A program made the translations under genes and the position numbers. From Paraphaeosphaeria minitans (taxonomy: Eukaryota > Ascomycota > Dothideomycetes > Pleosporales > Didymosphaeriaceae): a stretch of DNA of 64,000 bases. Position 1 is the stretch's first letter. Every line of letters starts with the position of its first letter. The DNA is taken from contig WJXW01000019.1 in the NCBI GenBank assembly GCA_015832175.1, positions 124,001 through 188,000 on the forward strand. The letters are read 5' to 3'. Positions 1 to 10,900 of this stretch are shown here, in pieces. A model generated the notes under the pieces. It was not told where the DNA came from, did not search any database, and saw only the letters and a program-made list of their open reading frames with translations.

Positions 1-330
1 ATACCACGAATAACATTTCGTTTAGGTTGCTTATGCTTACCGTGCATGAGGTGGAGACAGAAATTTCGATGATGCTCTCCACTTCGTGAGCAGGACATGG
101 CAGTATTGAAAATTCTGCCGTTTCCACCTGATGCACGGTAAGCATAAGCACCCTGGAAGAATTGGCATTCGTGAAATTAAACAGTCTCCACTTTGTGAGT
201 GTCAGCAGGATATGGCAGCATGTGAAAAAATTTCGTCCCCACATAATGCACGGTAAGCATAAGCAAGATGGAAGAGTTGGCATTCGTGGAATTTCTATGG
301 TCTCCACTTGGTGACCGTGAACAGAATTAG
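1..330. repeat. Minisatellite-like array, unit about 105 bp
   Basis: Several imperfect units carry the recurring words GCACGGTAAGCATAAGCA, GGAAGAATTGGCATTCGTG, CTCCACTT.GTGAG and GGCAGTATTGAAAA. The first unit (about 24-57) is in inverse orientation relative to the following ones, so the left end could fold into a long hairpin. The same unit reappears in tandem at about 57600-58080. No reading frame is conserved between units. It may be a subtelomeric or centromere-proximal satellite; the sequence alone does not tell. Confidence 0.8.
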
Positions 331-699
331 ATGTGGAGGTTAACAGCGAATGACAAGTCGCATGAATCCCCGACCTGCTCCTGTCGTATGAGATTGGAGC
401 ATGCTGCAACGAGTCACCCATTGTTGATGATACAGGCGTTACAGGCGTGATACAGGCCCGTATCTGCTAAGCGAGACGTAGTCAGCGTTGCGGCCATGGC
501 ACTGAAGCCACGTGTTAAATAACAGAAGCCCTGTTCCCGTAACCAAAGCGAGGTGGCTGGCTCCCGAGGTGGGACAAGGAGCCTGTCGATGGGAGCAAGG
601 GAGAACACAAGAACAAAAACTCCTAAGACGCACGACGCGAAAACACAGACACAATCAATCAATTTCATCAAATCCATTATTCAAAATTCATCAGAATTC

Positions 700-3600
700 G
701 CACAATACGTGAGATCTGACAAATACATACGTATTGCAACGCGTACAGCCTACTAAAAGCTCTTATATTAAGCCTATACTTGCGTACAGTTTTAGGGTTA
801 ACACTAAGCTCTCTGTGGATTTCTTTATTGTTTCTCCCGTCACCTACGCGGTTAATAATAGCCTATATAAGCAATAGTTATAAACAGTGCCTATTAGGTC
901 TCCTAGGAACGCGCGGCATTGTTTACGATATTTTACAAAGGGTAAATGTTCCTTATAGGCATATTATTGCCTATAAGTTGTATGTGGGAAAATGTTCGCG
1001 AGGAATCAATTACTAATTGCTAACAGAAAAACTAGTAAAAGTGGGGCGGGACGGTCTTTTCGAGTGCACCAATACAAGTGCTAGGACCCTGATAAAGCGC
1101 TCATCTTCTTTTTAGACAGTGTATTTGATGCCTAACTTAGTCCCTTGGCAAGTGGATCCTTAACTGGACTGTTTTCGACCGCGGAGGGGACAGTCCACTG
1201 GCTGGAATGGCTGGTAATCTCTGGCTCCTGCTCTTTAGCCTTGCCGGAAATGTGAAGCGGGCCATGCCCATAATCTGCCAGGAGGCAGACAAAGATTTGG
1301 TTGATGACTACCTACAGCGCGCGAAGCTTCGGGCTTCAAAAAATCCTCAAAGTGTGTGAGATTTACATGTTAAACCGCGCTGGGAAATACACAGGAGGTA
1401 CTAGTGTTCTAGCTCTAGGCGAGGAGAGTGGTAGCGACTTTGTCGACTCTATATTTGGTCCTGACCATGAGCTTAAGCGCACTAAGACGCTAATAATAGA
1501 GATACATCTCTGGCGCAAGGAGTTTAATAAGAAATGCGAAAGAATTGTTCGCAAAGCAAGCATGTCTGAGATAACGTAATAGAGCGGAGCACGTGTTGCT
1601 ATTAGATAAAGGATTGGCTGTCTGGCTCTAAAGCTCTCCTCATGGTCCATATAATGATTCCATCACGCACCAGTATCATCACAGTTATTAATAAAAGTGA
1701 TTTCATTTGAGATCCTAGAATCTTAAAGCATTCAGAAGCCAATAGCGCTTTTTCAGAGTCACAAACCCATTCTTATAAACGAACATTCAGAGGTCCATCA
1801 ACAACTTTGATGGGCAAATAGACAGTTCCGTGAATTACGGTGTACTAAGCGGTTGTATACAGCCAATCCTGTTAAGTTCCTAGCAGCGTCGTCTGCTTCG
1901 TGAACAGACGTGGGCGTGTAGTTAGCGGCCATTTTTAACAGGCTTATGGCTACAGTAGAACAGCCACAATTTGGCTTAGACAATGACAAATATTATAAGA
2001 ACCTAATTACGTAGCTCACTTGTACTAACCCGGTTCGGGATTGGCCTCATCAAAGTACCACCCACTATTACAACCCGGTCTAGATCTGCTCGCTACAATG
2101 CTGCCATGTACATAGTAAGATATAGGATTACAAATTTAAGCCTTAACGACTAACCTGGTGATTTTTCTTAGTACAGGTAAGGGTTATTAACTTATTTAAT
2201 GCAATTTGAGCAGCGCGTCTTGTTATACTTTATAAGAAGCTAAGATACGTTTTCCGCCAGAACTTAACCACGCGTACGTAATTTTCGTATACAAAGTGTT
2301 ATCTCTAGAGAGCAAGAAATATAGTGCGTGACAGATAGTAGCGAATTATAATTATTATACCACTCCCATCCAAATGTGAACATTTGAAGCCGAGGTACCT
2401 CACTTAATTTTCTCCACAGTAGGTTTTCCTGATCTACGGGATAGACGTTACTGTGGATGGTGTAGAAACTTAATGTTGTGCTGTGAGGGATTTCAGTGTA
2501 CAGCGTGCATATACTGGAAGCGCGCATTAGCTGAACTGAGACACTAGTTAAAGCACTACTAGTAGATAAAGAACGTTAATACTATACGTGCTGCGGTATA
2601 GTGCTGTTAAAAACCACCTGCACCTTGTACATCCTTAATGGTAATACCCCTATACTGTTACCAAACGCTACTGGGGCCAGATCGCGCACTCTTGCCGCGG
2701 CTCATGCCTTTGGCACTAAGAGGGCGACAAGCGCATCAGAGCATGCAGATCTCAGCGTAGCCTACCTAGTACGGCGCATCTCCCGCCTCCACGCGACTTT
2801 CTCGGCAAGACAATAACACGGACAAGGGTCAGTCGAGCCGGGGAAAAATTCGAAACCCAGACAGTTTGTTCCTGGCCCTCGCCAAGTACCGCGATTAAAC
2901 CGAAATTTGTTAATATTAAAAAACATCCATTCTTGTCCAGGATCACTACCAAGACGTATGCTCCCACCAACTCTTATTAAGTAAACGCAGCTTTTCTCTA
3001 CGAATAATAAACGCATAATGAATATAATAAACGCAAGCAATGCTAACAGCCGGGGAATTTGTGTAAGAAGCTTTTTAAGGAGTGACACTGTATTCGCTAC
3101 TAACTATACCTAAAAAAAAGCCAACGCATTAGCTTAAACATGAGATCTCCTGTACCGTTATGGGTCTGCAAGCCATTCATGACCTTAAGTGCTTATGCTA
3201 AAAGCTAATCCAGCTGAGAGCTCCTGCCCTTTCTTATTAGAAAGCCTCTTAGACAATCAGAAGTTTCGTGCAGAACAGTGTATTAAGGGGTGGAACTTCT
3301 AACTGTATATATAAAACGCTCGAGTAAGTCAATATAGAGTCTGTAGTCTCTCACAAAGTAAGGACCCAGTGGTTGTGAAAGTAGTTCTATTCGCAATCTA
3401 GTGTAGATATTATAACAGCACATTTCAAAGCATGATCGGACTGATCCATAGCGTTTAACTCTTTTTTAAGCTTCTTGTACTCATCTGTCAGTTGTAGCTT
3501 TAAACATATTACGGTTGGAGGGATCTCCCTCCCATCATAGGCTGATGTTGGGTCTAGTCCCGTAATGTCCTCTAGCCGTCTTTCCCCATCGTTCTCGGTT

Positions 3601-4110
3601 GAGCGCTCGGGTCCAGCATCTGCTAGCTCTCTGCCATCGCTCTCTTGCTTAGCTTTTAGCTGCTTTCTATGGTCTGTTAGTAATGTAAGTGCTGATTAAG
3701 CAGTATATTAAAAGCTTTACTGTCTTTCCTTAAATTTTCTCTGTGCCCTGCGGTCCTGTGCTCTTCTTTGTTCTAGGCTATCCGTTGGAGCCATCTCCCT
3801 TCCCAACTTCAGCGTTACGGTGTGGTTAGTGTTGTTTAAAGGCTATCTGAATATATCCGCACGGAAGCTTCACCACGCAGTTGGAGTGTAAAATACAAAT
3901 AGCATACAATAGGGCGAATGCAAATGGTACTTCGTTAAATATAAGCACGTTAGCAGTATCATACATCCTTTTCTAATAATGCGCTCGCACGTGCTATACA
4001 AAAGGGTTTAAGTGGCTTCAAGAAAGACAGTTATTATGTGGCGCAGTTGTATTGACGCATTTGGATTCGGTTTAGGATTAGGATACCCCGACATTAGCTC
4101 GGGCTAGCTG
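700..4110. other. AT-rich gene-poor region
   Basis: The stretch is visibly richer in A and T, with many TA steps, than the DNA on either side. It holds only short open frames (for example 780-1016 and 1301-1579 on the plus strand) with no recognisable domain. This is the look of old repeat DNA degraded by C-to-T mutation, but no parent element could be identified by eye. Apart from the ORF remnant at 3387-3710 nothing supports a gene. Confidence 0.5.
3387..3710 (-). pseudogene. Unidentified ORF remnant, charged C-terminal segment
   Basis: An open frame without its own ATG runs about 105 codons to a TAG at 3387-3389. It reads SALTLLTDHRKQLKAKQ near its start, then a Glu/Asp/Arg-rich part, then EYKKLKKELNAMDQSDHAL before the stop. 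Length and amino-acid choice look like real coding sequence surviving in AT-rich decayed DNA. It could be the C-terminal end of a transposase or of a lost host gene; no family was recognised. Confidence 0.3.
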
Positions 4111-4112
4111 GA

Positions 4113-4142
4113 CTAGAAAATCCACGCGGCTAAGCCGCGCGG
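4113..4142 (-). mobile_element. Helitron-like 3' terminus (hairpin plus CTAG)
   Basis: Read on the minus strand there is a GC-rich hairpin with 10-bp arms and a one-base loop (4122-4142; one G.T-compatible mismatch). Five bases later comes CTAG followed by T. A short GC hairpin just before a CTRR end followed by T is the known 3' signature of Helitron rolling-circle transposons. The spacing here is shorter than the usual 10-12 nt. No RepHel ORF and no 5' TC end were identified, so this would be a non-autonomous or chance structure. Confidence 0.3.
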
Positions 4143-4750
4143 CAATCGCAAGGATATGGTAGATGCGTCAGATTATGCACTTGTGCATTCCCGAAAAAGC
4201 TGCGATTGGCTTACCGTACCGCATCGTGTCAGACTTTGTTAGCGCCGAGGTAACGTACAGGGAGGCTTTGAACGCAGCATACTTGTCAGCACCATCACAT
4301 GACATTTGCTGCATGCGCGGTCATGCAGCAGACTAGCTTAGGACGGATCGTCAACAAAGACTTTCTTCTTGGCACACGGCACGTTAACAAAGCTATCGAC
4401 GGCTCGCGCGACACAACGCCGCAACACGGCTCTTCCCAAGCGGTACCAAGGTTGAACTCAAGAAAAGGTTTGAGATGCCCGTCTTGGTCTAGACGAACCC
4501 TGCTTCACCTGCGTTGTTCTGACGGATTTGCAACGACCCATGCCGACCGAGCTCATTCCCATCATTCATTCATTCTTCGAATGTGATGACGGTCACACAA
4601 AGTAATCCACAGACACATGGAAGCGGCGGCGCACATTTTTCAAGGCAACATGACGCCTTCCCGGGCAGAGCGCCCTTCCTGGCCGTTGCACAGATATCAA
4701 CTCAGTAACTCGCTTTAACGTGCCGCTTCTCAGCAACTCTACTCACCACG

Positions 4751-5306
4751 ATGGCCGATCCCTCCTTGTTTATGGGGTGGAACGAATTTCCAGACAATAA
4801 CGGTATTATTCCAGAGGCTTCTGAGAGTATCTCAAAGCAACCACCGAGGTAATCAAATTAAGAATCGAGAGACGAACGTCTTGTTCCTCTTCCGACACAG
4901 CTGACAATCCATTAGCTTCTCGCAAGATCACGACTCTACCCAGATGATACTTTCGGCTGTCACCCGTGTTGCGATGAGCCAGAAGACAATCAACGTGACC
5001 TTGGGGCAGTTAGTCGCGCGCCAGCAAAAGTCGGATGACATGTTAAAGACTGTGGTTGAGTTTGGCAAGAAATTAGAGGGCGACATGAAGTATCTCGCCG
5101 ACGCTAGTGAGCAAGGGATTGCAAAAGTGCGTAATGATCTCGATGAGTATCAGAGACGTGTCTCGGATATTCGGATCGCACAACAAACATCGACCGACGA
5201 CAGACATTCAGGCATGGGTCCAAGGGGGGGGCAAGGTTTCTACCCAGAGGCCCCTACATATCCCCCTAGGTGGAACCCACTACCGTTAGTTCCCTTCCCA
5301 CTATAG
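4751..5306 (+). CDS. Small two-exon protein with central coiled coil, unknown function
   Basis: Exon 1 (4751-4848) starts at ATGGCC. The intron 4849-4915 has GT and AG ends and a CTGAC branch site 9 nt before its AG. Exon 2 (4916-5306) continues in frame to TAG, giving 162 residues. Residues about 55-120 are a charged, heptad-like segment (QQKSDDMLKTVVEFGKKLEG and onward) likely to form a coiled coil. The tail is rich in Gly and Pro. No transmembrane segment or catalytic motif is visible. The join was inferred because it preserves frame through a well-formed fungal intron. The family is not recognised; a retrotransposon Gag-like origin is possible but not supported by a zinc knuckle or a downstream pol. 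Confidence 0.5.
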
Positions 5307-6798
5307 AATGTCCACTAATTGCACAAAAAGCGAGTATCGATATCCTCATGATCACAGAAAAATTGAGAATTTTCTCATGATCGTGAAGGCCGTGCTCACT
5401 ATGTACACACCCAACTGCCGCGGGGGAAATTGGGACCGTTGCGCTACGGCAATGGAGCACATAGGCTATTTCGGCAGTACTGCGAGCAGATACATGAGTT
5501 CAATGAGATTCGAATTGTCGGTACAATGCCACCGGCATATATTCCAATAAAGCTTCGTGCAAGATTGCTCGCGTACTGAAACAAGCACCCGTTTTTGAGG
5601 CTTCATTTAAGCCAAACTGCCCTCGATGTCTAGCTTAGCCACGCACCCGAGCTTGCGGCAGCTTGGAAAAGGGTTCTCTAACCGCGTGATTGGGTGCGAC
5701 TTCGATGGTGGCCAAAGCGTGAGGGTCTTTGCAGAACCGGTGTCATATCATGTAATATACGAACAAAATGCAGCGCACACCCATACATTCCTTCCGACTG
5801 GAAGCCATTGCGCCACGCGGCGTCAGGACATGCGCTTTCCGCTTGACAGTCTCGAAAGCCAAGCTCATCATAACCGCGGGTGATTACTGACATACCGACT
5901 ACGAAGGTGTCAGAAGCAAGATCAATACTTTCGTGCCGCATGTTGTTCCTCTGGAGCGCTTAGGTACATTAGAAATGCAGCGCTGACATACTCTATTGGA
6001 ACAGCCGAGAAGGCCCTATTGCATGTCTCGTTTTTCCACGCGAGATCCCCGTCAAGGTACGTCAATGCAGATGACGTGGACTGATGGCCCTTGGCTTTAC
6101 AAATGGCCATCGGCGTAGTCTAGACTCGATGAAGGATATTCGATGGCTGAGGACGGTGCAGGAATTCTGTGTCATAGGGTCTTCGTGCGCGCCGCCAGGC
6201 AACGGCCGCTCGACGACTTATCCCAGTCAAGTCGTATCCCGCTGCCGAAGCTACCAAGGTAACCCCATAGGATGGGAAGCTGCGACACCGAAGAGGCGGG
6301 AATAATAAAAGCAATCGAATAGCAATGCTGGTAGAGTGCAGTCACTAGCATTCAAACCAAAACTCACCACGCATACGACCGCAACAATCTCGCCAGGACG
6401 ATAATTCAGGGCACTTGATGTTCAACGAGGAGGCGCCTGAGCCCTAGGTATAACTACCTACAATGGTGCTGTGGCAGATAGTCCTATGGTAGTTATTGGC
6501 TTTCCGGGTCCTACTTCCTCCACAGGCGTGCTGGGAGTGGTCCTCGAGATGAGAGCGATGCAGACGATTTGGATGGGGTATAAGGTCGCCACCCAACAGA
6601 CCGTGTGCCTGCGCTTTCCCGCCGTAAGGGTACCGTACCGATTCTTGGCAGTGCGTGCACGCCATCACTGCGTGCACGCGCAACACCAAAATCTGGCCCC
6701 GTAATATGAGGCTGTAGAGACGCCCACAAAGTCTATTATCGCGAGGTTTTATGGCGTTGAGGTCGCTGAGGTCTATAGATAGTATCTATCTACTTAGA
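5307..6798. other. No recognisable gene
   Basis: Only short overlapping frames occur on both strands (longest about 85 codons), none with a familiar motif. The right part, up to the transposase stop at 6799, may include the 3' untranslated part and terminal repeat of the pogo-type element, but no inverted terminal repeat could be paired. Confidence 0.5.
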
Positions 6799-7533
6799 TT
6801 ATCGATATCTGCTTGGTGTTCTGATCAGGCGCCCCCTGCGTGTTGATGGTGTTAATGCCAACGATGCCACCTTATCTAGATCCACACCTCCACTAAGGGC
6901 CTGCGCGGGCCTAATAACCTGTTTCCGTGGTGTTGAGGGCTTTTTAGGAGCTAATCGAGCTATCTTGATTGATTGTTGGTGTTGTTTTTGGGCCCTGCGG
7001 GCCTGTTGTTCAAGTCGTCTCACTAGGGCCGCATCGGCCTTCTGCTGCGCGCGCGCCTTTCTATCAGCCATACGAGCAACACGCTTCTCATGGAGTAATC
7101 GGGCCTTGAGCTGTTGATTAGACCTACGGGCCTCCATCTGATCAGCTTTTTGACGCTGTTTCTGCTCCTTATCTTGATAAAGTTGGTGTTGACGATCACG
7201 GGCCCTCTGTACGCTGCGAGGTGACCAGAATGTTGCCCCACCATGATAGCTATCGCTCCGATCAAGGGGAAAAGGCCTGCCTTTCTTAGAGCGGTGTTTC
7301 TTAGTTGCTAAGGCCTCTCGTAGGTGCTTGTTCTCATCCTCTAGGAGCTGTTTTTGGATAGTAATATGGTGTACAGTTTGGCTTAGTTGCTTGGCCTGAC
7401 TATCACCTCCTACATCAACAACAGCCTTTAGGAGTTGATTGATTTTCCGCCAATCTGACGCGCTGAGGGTTGACGTATCGCTATCAGGTGTTTCTTGATC
7501 AGTTGGTGTTAATTGATTATCAAGGATCCTCGC
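6799..7533 (-). pseudogene. C-terminal remnant of a pogo/Fot-type (Tc1-mariner superfamily) transposase
   Basis: About 245 codons are open to a TAG at 6799. The order of motifs matches the C-terminal tail of fungal Fot/pogo transposases: SDWRKINQLLKAVVDVGG, a leucine-zipper-like part (LSQTVHHITIQKQLLEDENK), HRSKKGRPFPLD, YHGGATFWSPRSVQRARDR, then a long Arg/Lys/Gln coiled coil. The upstream DDE catalytic core and the DNA-binding CENP-B-like domain are absent, because the frame runs straight into the 3' end of the LINE at 7534. It encodes no working transposase and is a truncated relic next to, or interrupted by, the LINE insertion. Confidence 0.75.
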
Positions 7534-7926
7534 TGGATTGAGTGGCTGGTTGGTTGGTTGGTATTCATTTTTCGTCCGTATGATGAGGAGTAAGTCCACC
7601 ATATCGCCTCCCGAGGGGCATATAAGACGTGCTAAGCTATGGATTTACAGTGCCAGCGCGCTACCTTAGAAAGCATTTCTTGCCTATGCGGGTATTGCTA
7701 CCATTTCAAGATGTAGCTCCCCTTCCAGTTAGGGAGACTAGGCCGTGTATGTACATCAGGGAGAGTCCCTTATATTATAAGGCATTATTATGCCGTTACA
7801 GTAGAGAAGAGAGTAAGAGGGTGAGAAGGAGAGGGTGGAGAGAGAAGTAGAAAGATAAGAAGTGTCGCAGCTATTATGCTGCTAGGCTAAGTGCAGTGGG
7901 GTTGTTGTTGCTAGTGCAGGGCAGGA

Positions 7927-10900
7927 CTACCGAGGACAAACCTTAGTATAGTACTGTGTGAGCTGGGTAAAGGCTTCGAAGGCCTCTGGATCTCCTATCA
8001 GCGCCGCGGTATACGCCAGGCCGTCAGCCCGGCTGGATGGTAGTGCGGGTGGTCGAAGCGGCCATCGGCCAAAGGCCCCTAGGGTCTTGCGGCAGAGCGC
8101 AAGGTGCTCTGGCGTCTTATCGCGTCCGCATGAGCAGGTGAGGTTCGCGTCGTTGTGATTGAACTTCCGATGGTACCAGGCAAAGTCTCCGTGCATAGAG
8201 CGGATAGATAGGAATCTAGCCAATACAGCTCTGGGTAGGTCTAGTTCTCCTGGTCCACGGCGTGGTGCGTAGTCCAGCTCCCAGCTTTTATACCATCTAG
8301 AGAGTTTTGTCTTCTTGTCTGCCCACCAAATCTGTTGTATGCTTCGTAGTACTTTGCGAGCAACTGACTTGATGCCTGAGAGTGTGGGCACAGCAGCTTT
8401 CCCGGTTGGTGGCGATGGGTGCTGGGCTTCCTGATTAGCTAGTCTGTCAGCCGTCTCGTTCCCCTCGATACCCAGGTGTCCAGGGGCCCATTTGATAGAG
8501 ACGTCGTGTGTCTCCATAGCGCCGTGGCATGCTAGGAAGGCCCATTGAGAGGTAGAAGGCGCGACGCCTCTAAGGCCCCATATTACTGAAGTGCTGTCTA
8601 CGCACATCCAGATTCGGCGGGTACTAAGCGCTGGTTGTCTTATCGTGTGCTGGAGGCCTCTCCACGCTCCGACTACCTCCGCGTCAAACACATGCGAGGT
8701 AGGATGTAGTGACCCGCGGCCGCTCTGTAGTTGTCTTCCATTCTGATACACTGCGTAGCCGTAGGTGACCCGCTTTTCTCCTTCCTTTGTGTACTGTTCA
8801 GAGCCATCTGAGAAGATAGTGACATCTAATGGTGGGAGCTGAGCCCACCATTCTTTGAAGGACTTGGCTGCAGTCTTCTTGTCTATGCCGAGTGTTGGGT
8901 CGGTTCGGCATCCAGGCGAGTAGTGAGGGGCTATCAGTTCAGTCCTAGGAATCTCTGGTAGAAGAGACCCTAGCTGCTGGACTTTTGTCTGGATTCTCTG
9001 AGGTTTTCCGGCTCCCTTGCCTCTATTTACTATAGGGACTACCGCACGGTTGGTAAGGAGGTGATCTGAGTCTATAGCACGAAGATGGGTTGCATATCTG
9101 AGTTTGGCTTCCTCCAGCGCCACTGCGGCGGAGGGTAATCCAGCGTCTCGAAATAGTGTGGCTGTTGGGGTCGTCCTCCACACCGGTAGGATACCTCTTG
9201 CTGCTATAGCGATTGTCTTATCTATAGCGGCTATATGCCAGCCAACATAAGCGCTCACCTCTGGCGGTCTGCCAGGCTTGAGTGTTCGCGGCGGTTTGGT
9301 GCGGCCCCTGTACCAGCACTCTGTCCCATGCAGAAGGGACGGGTATACGCAGGCAATGGTAGCCTTGCGGAGAGAGCTGGCTGGTGGTCCGCAAGTGGTC
9401 CTTGCTAGACTTCGGATGTGGTGGGCTACCTTGGCGGCTTTTGCGGCGCGCATAGCTACGTGTCGTCTGAAAGTTAGTCTGCGGTCGAACCAGATTCCTA
9501 GCCACCGCAGGGCTGGCTGGCAGTGTTCTCCACCTGGGAGGATTGGGTGGATCGTGAGGTGCTCGTCTACGACACAGAGTGGGGCATAGCTGCTTCGCTG
9601 TCTCGTTAGGTGTATCATCTCCTGCTTTTCTGGGGCAAAGGTGACTTTGTTGATTGCGCCCCACGTTCTGATCTGCCTTAGATCTGCTGCTAGGAGCTCA
9701 ACGTTGTTATCTAGGGAGTGCGAGGCCCGGTATAGGCATATGTCATCGGCGTATCCAAATCTCCGTTCTATGTCCATGGATAGCAGCTCTGCCAGGTACA
9801 GCGTGTACAGGACCGGGGAGAGAGGCGACCCTTGGGGCGTCCCGCAGGCGGCAGGGTAGCTGGGGGTGGTGACCTGGCCAAGGCGAACTTGGACCCTTCG
9901 AGCAGTAAGGAAGGAGTCTATGAAGAGGATAGTCCTTTGCGGCCATCCCTGTTCAACCATTCGGTGCAGCAGACGGTTCTTCAGGAGAGCGTCAAAGGCG
10001 CCCTGCACATCTAGGGTAACCATTGTAACGTGCTGATTCAGTGCCCACGCGGCTTCTGTGTCATGGGTGAACGCTGCGGTCAGATCGGCTGCAGAGCGTT
10101 TTGGGAGGGCGCCGCCATGTTGGGGACTAAGGATCTTGTGCGTCATAGCAGTCCATGCAATTCTTCTGGCCACTGTTCGTTCAAGGCCTTTCCCAATGCA
10201 GGATAGGAGTGCTATTGGTCTCCAGGATCGGGGTGACCTCCGGTCTGTCTTCCCTACTTTGGGTATCATTGCCACCTCCGCGAGCTTCCAATATGCTGGG
10301 AAGTGGTTGAGTTCTAGGCACTGCTGGAAGATCCTTCGTATAAGCTCTCCAACATGAGCCCAGCAGGCGCGGAGCAGCCGAACAGTGGACCGGTCAGTAC
10401 CTGGTGAGGTGCTAGAGACCCCTATTGTGTTTCGTTCTGCTTCCTCAAGTGAGATATATGTGCTCCAGGGGAGAGTGGCTGCGGCCTCCTGGTCTGGGCA
10501 TTGTCTGAGGTCATCCTCTGCTGTGTACCGGTTGAGAACTTCCTCTCTGAGTGCCTCTGCCTTCTCCAGGGGGTCATAGATAGTCGTATCGTTGACTATA
10601 AGGGGGGTTTCCTGGTTCTCCGGCGTAAGCTTATGCCAGGCAATGACCTTGAACAGGTCCTTATCGTCCTTGGCGTTGTCAATAACGTGCCTCCAGTATT
10701 GTCTCTTAGCCTGTCTAACTATTGTCTTGAAAGCTCGTGTTTCTTCTGATGGAGGGCTGCCTAGGTAAAGCTGTCTGGCGCGCTTGTAGGCTTGGTAAGC
10801 AGTCTTGCACTCTTCAGTCCACCATGGTGCGGCGCGTCCTTCCTTGCGATCAGGCCTGCCTGCTGTTCGTACAGACTGTTGTATTGTCTCCGTCAGTAGC

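Noticed and set aside
1..330. Spaced repeats at the left end as a CRISPR array
   Set aside because: Units are about 105 bp, diverged throughout, without uniform short repeats and unique spacers, and the DNA is clearly eukaryotic.
780..1579. ORFs at 780-1016 and 1301-1579 as genes
   Set aside because: They lie in AT-rich DNA with no supporting motifs or splice signals, and their neighbours in all frames are full of stops.
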